64,000 bases of DNA from Saccharothrix saharensis (GTDB lineage Bacteria > Actinomycetota > Actinomycetes > Mycobacteriales > Pseudonocardiaceae), in contig NZ_VFPP01000001.1 of assembly GCF_006716745.1 (NCBI RefSeq), positions 8,443,386-8,507,385 on the forward strand. Direction: 5' to 3'. The notes under the pieces are model-generated. The model had not been told where the DNA came from. It made no database searches and was given only the letters and a program-made list of their open reading frames with translations. The number at the start of each line of letters is the position of its first letter. Position 1 is the stretch's first letter. This document shows, in pieces, positions 59,624 through 64,000 of the stretch. A program made the position numbers and the translations under genes.

Positions 59624-61338
59624 GGCTGTTCCTCCGCACCGGTGCGCAGCTTGTCGACCGGCAGGATCAGCGTGCCCCGCCCGTCCGACGTCGCCGCGAG
59701 ACGCCCGTCAGGCGCGATCGCGAGCGGGTGGGCCGAGGTGACCTCGATGCGGCCGTCCTGCATCAGCACGTGCGAGCCGTCCGGGTACTCGAAGACGACC
59801 AGTGCGCCGTCACGCGACGCGCACACGACGCGGGCGCCGGGCACCGTGCGGAAACCCAGGTGCACGGCCAGTTCGGCGTCGAAGCAGACACCGAGACCCT
59901 CGTCGTTGAGCACGATCGACAGGCCCGGGCCGACCAGTGCGTCGGCGACCTGCCTGACCGGCGAGTCCACGATGAGCGGGCGTTCGGATCCGTTGCCCAG
60001 GCGGTAGATGTGGTGCTCGCCCGCGATCAGGGTGTACCCCGACCGGTGGTGGAGGCCCAGCAGCAGTCGTTCCAGCGGGTGCTCCGCTTCGACCCGACCC
60101 CCGTCGTACACGGTCAGCACGCCGTCCAGGCCACCGACGAGCAGCCGCCCTTCGTCGTCGATCCCGAGCAGTTGCACACCCGCGCGGTGATCGAGGACCA
60201 TCTCGGGTTCCGCTCCCGCCAGCGACCAGACGGCGCCGCTCCACATGCCGACAAGCGGCGTGTCCCCGTCGAACACCAGCGCTCCCGGCACGGCGAGGCC
60301 GGGCGCACGGGCGAGCTCGGCCGTGCGGGTGCTCCCGTCGGCTGCCACCACCACGACCCGTCCCGTCCAGTCGGCGACCGCCAGCCGGGCGTCGCCGCGC
60401 GCCCACAGCCGCGGTCGTCCGGCGAGGCGGGCGGTGCCCTGCACGCGGCCGGGCTCGTCGAGCGCGTGAACGGACAGGTGCTCACCGTTCAGCACGACGA
60501 CGCGCCGCGCGTCGGGGAAGAACGCCTGGCGGCCGCTCGCGGGCAGGCGCGGGTGCACGCGGTCCGGGCCGCTCGGTTGCGGCGCGGGCGGGCTCACCTG
60601 GATCGGCGCGGTCTCGACGGGTTCGCAGCCGGGCGCTTGCGCGAGCAGCCGAACGGAGTCGACCGCCCGGCGGAACGACAGGTCGGCGAACGTCGCCGTG
60701 CCGTGCGCGGTCGGGTTGACGAGGGTGCCGTTGAGACCGGAGTCGGGCGGCACGGTGGTGAGCGTGATCGGCTCACCGCTCTCCCGCACCGTCGTGCCGT
60801 CGGCGCCGGTCACCGACACGCGCAGGGTGGGCAGGGTGTGGTTGACCACTGCGCCGGGCACCTGTCCCTCGAACCGGAGCTGCCGGCGGTTCCGCGCGGG
60901 GCGCAGGTCCAGCGCGTCGCGCAGCGTCTCGAACCAGTCCGGGTGGGTGACGGCGACCCAGTTGTACTTGCTCGCGGTGAACCAGATCTTGTCCTTGGCC
61001 GCCTCCTCCATCAACACGGGGATGAGCCCCACCTTGCCGGCCTTGTTCAGGTCGACGGCGCGCTGGAGCTCGAACTGGCAGACGTTCTTGCTGAAGTAAC
61101 GCAGCGAGTAGAGGGCGACGAAGTACCGGGACCGGGGCAGTGCCGCCTCCAGGTACTGCTCCCAGTCGACGCCCGGGGGTACGCCCTCCCGGTCGACGTC
61201 GATGAAGATCCGCGGTGGCACACCGCGGGAGGTGATGCACTTGTGCAGGCTGTCAGCGAGGTCTCTCGCCTTCTGGTAGTCCTCGCGCGCGTAGCTGATG
61301 AAGACGTCCCAACCGTCGTGGCTCTCGGCCCCGGTCAT
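59620..61338 (-). CDS. TIR domain fused to a beta-propeller-like domain
   Basis: The 572-residue protein has an N-terminal TIR domain: VFISYARED (12-20), a long BB-loop FIDVDREGVPPGVDWEQYL, strand YFVALYS, and FSKNVCQFELQRA with E90 as the candidate NADase glutamate. A spacer of beta strands (LRVSVTGADGTTV; TATFADLSF) leads to a propeller-like part with repeated blade strands (RLAVADWTGRVVVV, GVQLLGIDDEGRLLVGG, RLAATSDGRGTLILP). The ATG at 61338 has AAAGGG upstream; the in-frame GTG at 61353 overlaps the previous stop (GTGA) and may also serve. Confidence 0.88.
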   Translation of the reverse strand: MTGAESHDGWDVFISYAREDYQKARDLADSLHKCITSRGVPPRIFIDVDREGVPPGVDWEQYLEAALPRSRYFVALYSLRYFSKNVCQFELQRAVDLNKAGKVGLIPVLMEEAAKDKIWFTASKYNWVAVTHPDWFETLRDALDLRPARNRRQLRFEGQVPGAVVNHTLPTLRVSVTGADGTTVRESGEPITLTTVPPDSGLNGTLVNPTAHGTATFADLSFRRAVDSVRLLAQAPGCEPVETAPIQVSPPAPQPSGPDRVHPRLPASGRQAFFPDARRVVVLNGEHLSVHALDEPGRVQGTARLAGRPRLWARGDARLAVADWTGRVVVVAADGSTRTAELARAPGLAVPGALVFDGDTPLVGMWSGAVWSLAGAEPEMVLDHRAGVQLLGIDDEGRLLVGGLDGVLTVYDGGRVEAEHPLERLLLGLHHRSGYTLIAGEHHIYRLGNGSERPLIVDSPVRQVADALVGPGLSIVLNDEGLGVCFDAELAVHLGFRTVPGARVVCASRDGALVVFEYPDGSHVLMQDGRIEVTSAHPLAIAPDGRLAATSDGRGTLILPVDKLRTGAEEQP

Positions 61339-61349
61339 CTGCTGCCCTT

Positions 61350-62993
61350 TCACCCGAACCGGTTGACTGAGGCCAGGACGTCCCGGAGGTCTTGGAGCAC
61401 CTTCCGCGCCCGGGGGTCGGTGGTGGAGCGGAGCAACCGCTGCACGTCCCGGTCGATGAGCGCGAGCTCCGTCTGGCCGAAGTCCAAGTCCGCGTACAGC
61501 GGGTGGGGACCCGACCTCTCGGCCCACCGGTTGAAGCGACTGACCAGCTCGTTGACCTCGATGGTGGCCGTCGCGCGGTCGATTTCCGCCAGCCGCTGCG
61601 CGACGGCGTCGGCGAGCTTGCGCACGTGCCGCTCGTTCTCCCCGGTACCGGCCTGCTCCCGCAGTCCGGGCATGCGGTCGCGCAGGCCTTCCATGGTGCG
61701 GCGCAAGGTGATGAGCTGCTGGCGGGTGGGTGGACTGCCGATCGCGGCCATCGCGGCGTTGTGCTCGTCGAACGCCGCGTTGATGGCCAGTACGGCCTTC
61801 GCCTCCACCGCCCGTCGCAGCAGCAGTTCCGCCTCGGGCAACATCGGGTCGCGCACGGCGATCCCGGCGGCGGTGATGGCGCGTTCCGGCTCTTTGCCCT
61901 GGACGAGGAGGCAGATCGCGTACAGGTAGTTCGGCGGCGGGTAGGCGGGTACGAGGTGCAGGACCTTCGCCAGCACCCGCTCGGCCTCGGCCCAGCGCCG
62001 GTCCGTCACCAGCTCGACGGCCTCCTCCCGGTACGGGTCGGCGATCAGCCCGTAGAGCCGCGTGGCGCGTTCGGGTGACAGCGCGGGCGGGGGCAACGGC
62101 TTCGCGGGTGAACGGCCGGTGCGGATCAGTCCTCCGAGGTACGCGTCGAAGTCGCGCACCAGCTCCGTTTCCCGCCACTCGCGGTCCAGTCGCTGCAACG
62201 CCTTGCGGGCTCGCGAGTAGGCCCCGTCGGCGAGTGCGCGCACGGCGTCGCCCGCCAACGACCCCAGCGCCGCCGTCTGGAGCGCGTCCGCGAGCGCGCG
62301 GAGCCGGCTCGCGTCGCCCTCGACCTCGTCGACGGCGGCCTGCGCGGTTCGGTACGCCGCCGCGAGGTCACCGTCCAGCACCAGCATGACCGCGAGCAGG
62401 TACGGCGGTTCCGGTTCCTCGGGCGCGAGCGCGATGAACCGCCGGAACCTCTCGTCCGCGCCACGCGGGTCGCGGCCGCGGGTATCGAGGAACGCGTCGG
62501 TCTCCTCGGGCGTGACCATCCGGCGCAGCGTGGCGCGCAGCTCCAGGACGCCGCTGCGCACGCGGCGGTCGTCCAGCCGCTCGCTCCGCATCGGCAGCGT
62601 GATCTCCAGCGCCGTCATCAGGTCGCCGAGCCGGTAGTGGCAGTACCCTCGCAGATAACGCGCCTCGGCGTGACCGGGCGAGAGGTCGAGGAACTCCGCG
62701 AGCTGCTCCAGCGCGAGCGCGTACTCGCCGCGGGTGATGTTCGCGCGGGCGTCCTCGAGCAGGTCCTCGCCGTCGTCGCCGACATCGAGCGAGTCCTCCG
62801 CGGCGAGCGTGGTGAACTCGGGCAGGAAGAGCGTGGACGGCTCCGCGCGGTCGGCGCGCCGCCGCGTGATCTCCTCCAGCCGCCGGAAGTGCTCGCCGAG
62901 ATCCCCGCCGCCGCCGAAGCTCAGCCCCGAGAGGTCGGGGAGCTGGGGCGTCAGGTGGGGGAGGGCCGGCGTGTCGCGTCGGTCGCCCGTCAT
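61350..62993 (-). CDS. TPR-repeat protein of the TIR operon
   Basis: The 547-residue protein contains TPR pairs at about residues 80-130 (ITRGEYALALEQLAEFLDLSPGHAEARYLRGYCHYRLGD) and again at about 320-365 (VTDRRWAEAERVLAKVLHLVPAYPPPNYLYAICLLVQGKEPERAI). No catalytic motif. The start overlaps the preceding 87-residue gene by four bases (ATGA). Probably a protein-interaction partner of the TIR-propeller protein. Confidence 0.82.
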   Translation of the reverse strand: MTGDRRDTPALPHLTPQLPDLSGLSFGGGGDLGEHFRRLEEITRRRADRAEPSTLFLPEFTTLAAEDSLDVGDDGEDLLEDARANITRGEYALALEQLAEFLDLSPGHAEARYLRGYCHYRLGDLMTALEITLPMRSERLDDRRVRSGVLELRATLRRMVTPEETDAFLDTRGRDPRGADERFRRFIALAPEEPEPPYLLAVMLVLDGDLAAAYRTAQAAVDEVEGDASRLRALADALQTAALGSLAGDAVRALADGAYSRARKALQRLDREWRETELVRDFDAYLGGLIRTGRSPAKPLPPPALSPERATRLYGLIADPYREEAVELVTDRRWAEAERVLAKVLHLVPAYPPPNYLYAICLLVQGKEPERAITAAGIAVRDPMLPEAELLLRRAVEAKAVLAINAAFDEHNAAMAAIGSPPTRQQLITLRRTMEGLRDRMPGLREQAGTGENERHVRKLADAVAQRLAEIDRATATIEVNELVSRFNRWAERSGPHPLYADLDFGQTELALIDRDVQRLLRSTTDPRARKVLQDLRDVLASVNRFG

Positions 62994-63253
62994 CCGGGCA
63001 GCGATTCTGGCTCGGGCACGGAACCGAGTGCGCGTCGGGCGACCTCGCGGCAGAGCAGGTACTCGGTCTCCTGGTCGAGCTTCAGCATCAGCGGCAGCGA
63101 GACCGGCAGCGAAGCCTCGTCGAACAGCTGCTGCTCGCCCGGCGCCCGGCGGTACTCCACCGGTGGCAGCAACCCGACCAGGCGTTCACGGTCCAGCCTC
63201 GGCAGCCGCTTCCACACCGTTCGCATCCGGGTCAGCGGTGACCGCATGATCAT
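62990..63253 (-). CDS. Small protein in the TIR operon
   Basis: 87 residues from the ATG at 63253, which follows AGGAGG with six bases spacing. MIMRSPLTRMRTVWKRLPRLDRERLVGLLPPVEYRR is basic and helical; LPLMLKLDQETEYLLCREVARRAL follows. No family recognised. It overlaps the preceding gene by 68 bases in another frame and the next gene by four bases, typical of a coupled operon. Confidence 0.68.
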   Translation of the reverse strand: MIMRSPLTRMRTVWKRLPRLDRERLVGLLPPVEYRRAPGEQQLFDEASLPVSLPLMLKLDQETEYLLCREVARRALGSVPEPESLPG

Positions 63254-64000
63254 CCCATTCCTCCTGCGGCAGCAGGAACTCTCCGGTCGTGATCAGGAGT
63301 TGGTGCTCGCTCTGGTGCAGCGCCTGCGCCTGCGCGGCGAAGAGGTCGGCGACCGCGTCCAGCTCCGCCAACCGCTCCCGCAGCCGGACCCGGGCGGGCG
63401 CGTCGTCGGGCAGGTCGCGCAACCGCGGGTAGACGATCAGCTCGATGCGCCTGCGCACCGCCTCGATCCGCTGTCGCAGTTCCTCGGGTGACGCCGGTCG
63501 CACCGGTAGTGCCAGGTCCTCGCCGAGGTCGTCGGCGTAACGGGCGAACCGGTCGCGCAACGAGCGCAGCTCCTTGCGCTGCCCCGAAGGCACAGCGGGA
63601 TCGGCGAGGAACTCGTGCACCAGCCGCAGGAAGCGCGACAGGGCGTCACCCTGCCCGCCCAGCGCCCGCTCCTTCTCCACCAGGTGCAGCACCTCGGGCA
63701 CGGTGATGGCCTTGGCGCCGTTCAACCCCATGCCGCGCTCCAGGATCGCGAGCGCCGTCTCGCGCTCGCTCTCGCCGGCCGCGAAGTAGTACCAGAGCAA
63801 GCCCTCGACGAGGAACGCGTCGCCCAACTCCGGATCGACTTCGAGCATCGCGTTGACCCGCTCCGACAGCTCCCGGCGGTCCTCGGAGCCCGGCGCGCCG
63901 GACATCTCCGGCCGGTCCGCCCAACGCCGCAGCAGAACCACCACCGAGAGCAGCGCCACCGCCGTGCCCAGGTGCTTGCGGTACTCCTCGCCCGTGCGCG
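63186..64000 (-). CDS. Helical protein of the TIR operon, cut by the window end
   Basis: Open frame continues past position 64000 with no stop (upstream residues read RTGEEYRKHLGTA before VALLSVVVLLRRW), so the start lies outside. The 270 visible residues are helical with TPR-like elements (AFLVEGLLWYYFAAGESERETALAILERG) and a charged coiled coil (SPEELRQRIEAVRRRIELIV; RVRLRERLAELDAVADLFAAQAQAL). The C-terminal 68 bases overlap the next small gene. Function unknown. Confidence 0.72.
   Translation of the reverse strand, partial: RTGEEYRKHLGTAVALLSVVVLLRRWADRPEMSGAPGSEDRRELSERVNAMLEVDPELGDAFLVEGLLWYYFAAGESERETALAILERGMGLNGAKAITVPEVLHLVEKERALGGQGDALSRFLRLVHEFLADPAVPSGQRKELRSLRDRFARYADDLGEDLALPVRPASPEELRQRIEAVRRRIELIVYPRLRDLPDDAPARVRLRERLAELDAVADLFAAQAQALHQSEHQLLITTGEFLLPQEEWDDHAVTADPDANGVEAAAEAGP

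Noticed and set aside
56168..60007. Plus-strand open frame of about 1280 codons
   Set aside because: It is antisense to the TPR protein and the end of the TIR-propeller gene, both well supported by coupling and domains. No start signal or domain in the plus frame.
1..64000. tRNA, rRNA and CRISPR arrays
   Set aside because: No cloverleaf with a GTTCRA-type loop, no rRNA-like stretch and no regularly spaced repeats were seen.

Overview
The window reads as chromosomal DNA of a high-GC filamentous actinomycete, most likely of the Pseudonocardiales (Saccharothrix, Actinosynnema or Lentzea type). That placement is inference. It rests on the strong G/C third-position bias, many GTG and some TTG starts, 4-base overlaps inside operons, the ECF sigma/WhiB pair, ESX-type secretion genes, a 2-methylisoborneol (2-MIB) locus and many secreted proteins with Ala-rich signal peptides. 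I see no rRNA, tRNA, CRISPR array or intact insertion sequence.

Layout, 1-22 kb: a cut-off gene; a small secreted protein; a TetR regulator divergent from a DUF308-like membrane protein with two GAACGTTC operators between them; a PknB-type kinase; a very large secreted alpha/beta hydrolase; a multicopper oxidase divergent from a cytochrome P450; a membrane protein with a TIR-like cytoplasmic domain; a lipoprotein; and a PadR regulator preceded by a perfect 20-bp inverted repeat. After a methyltransferase come three secreted beta-propeller-type proteins (an SMP-30-like protein and two PQQ-dependent sugar dehydrogenase-like proteins) with a hydrolase. The two dehydrogenase genes carry CebR-type boxes upstream, which suggests control by cello-oligosaccharides.

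22-31 kb is an immunity-like island: an SNF2 helicase, then a tightly overlapping operon TIR - STAND-like NTPase - SPFH-like protein - tiny ORF - zinc-ribbon membrane protein, and a convergent gene of unknown function that overlaps its 3' end. 31-38 kb holds a methyltransferase, a GlxA/AraC regulator divergent from a saccharopine-dehydrogenase-like reductase, and the 2-MIB operon, whose encapsulin (EshA-like, family 2B) shell gene is reduced to a 3'-truncated fragment while geranyl diphosphate methyltransferase and 2-MIB synthase remain intact.

38-49 kb: an ECF sigma factor - WhiB - membrane protein operon, divergent from a nine-gene ESX/type VII accessory cluster (WXG100-like, EspG-like and YbaB-like proteins) with no core secretion machinery in view, ending in a convergent overlap with an XRE-NACHT membrane NTPase. 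49-56 kb: two secreted proteins of unknown function, a large subtilisin-like protease, and a membrane protein divergent from a MarR regulator. 56-64 kb: a broken Imm53-like immunity gene and a second TIR system on the minus strand (TPR proteins, a TIR-beta-propeller protein and a 1156-residue TPR protein) that runs off the window end.

Three strong hairpins (around 37.6, 50.25 and 54.25 kb) sit exactly between convergent genes and are probably bidirectional terminators.
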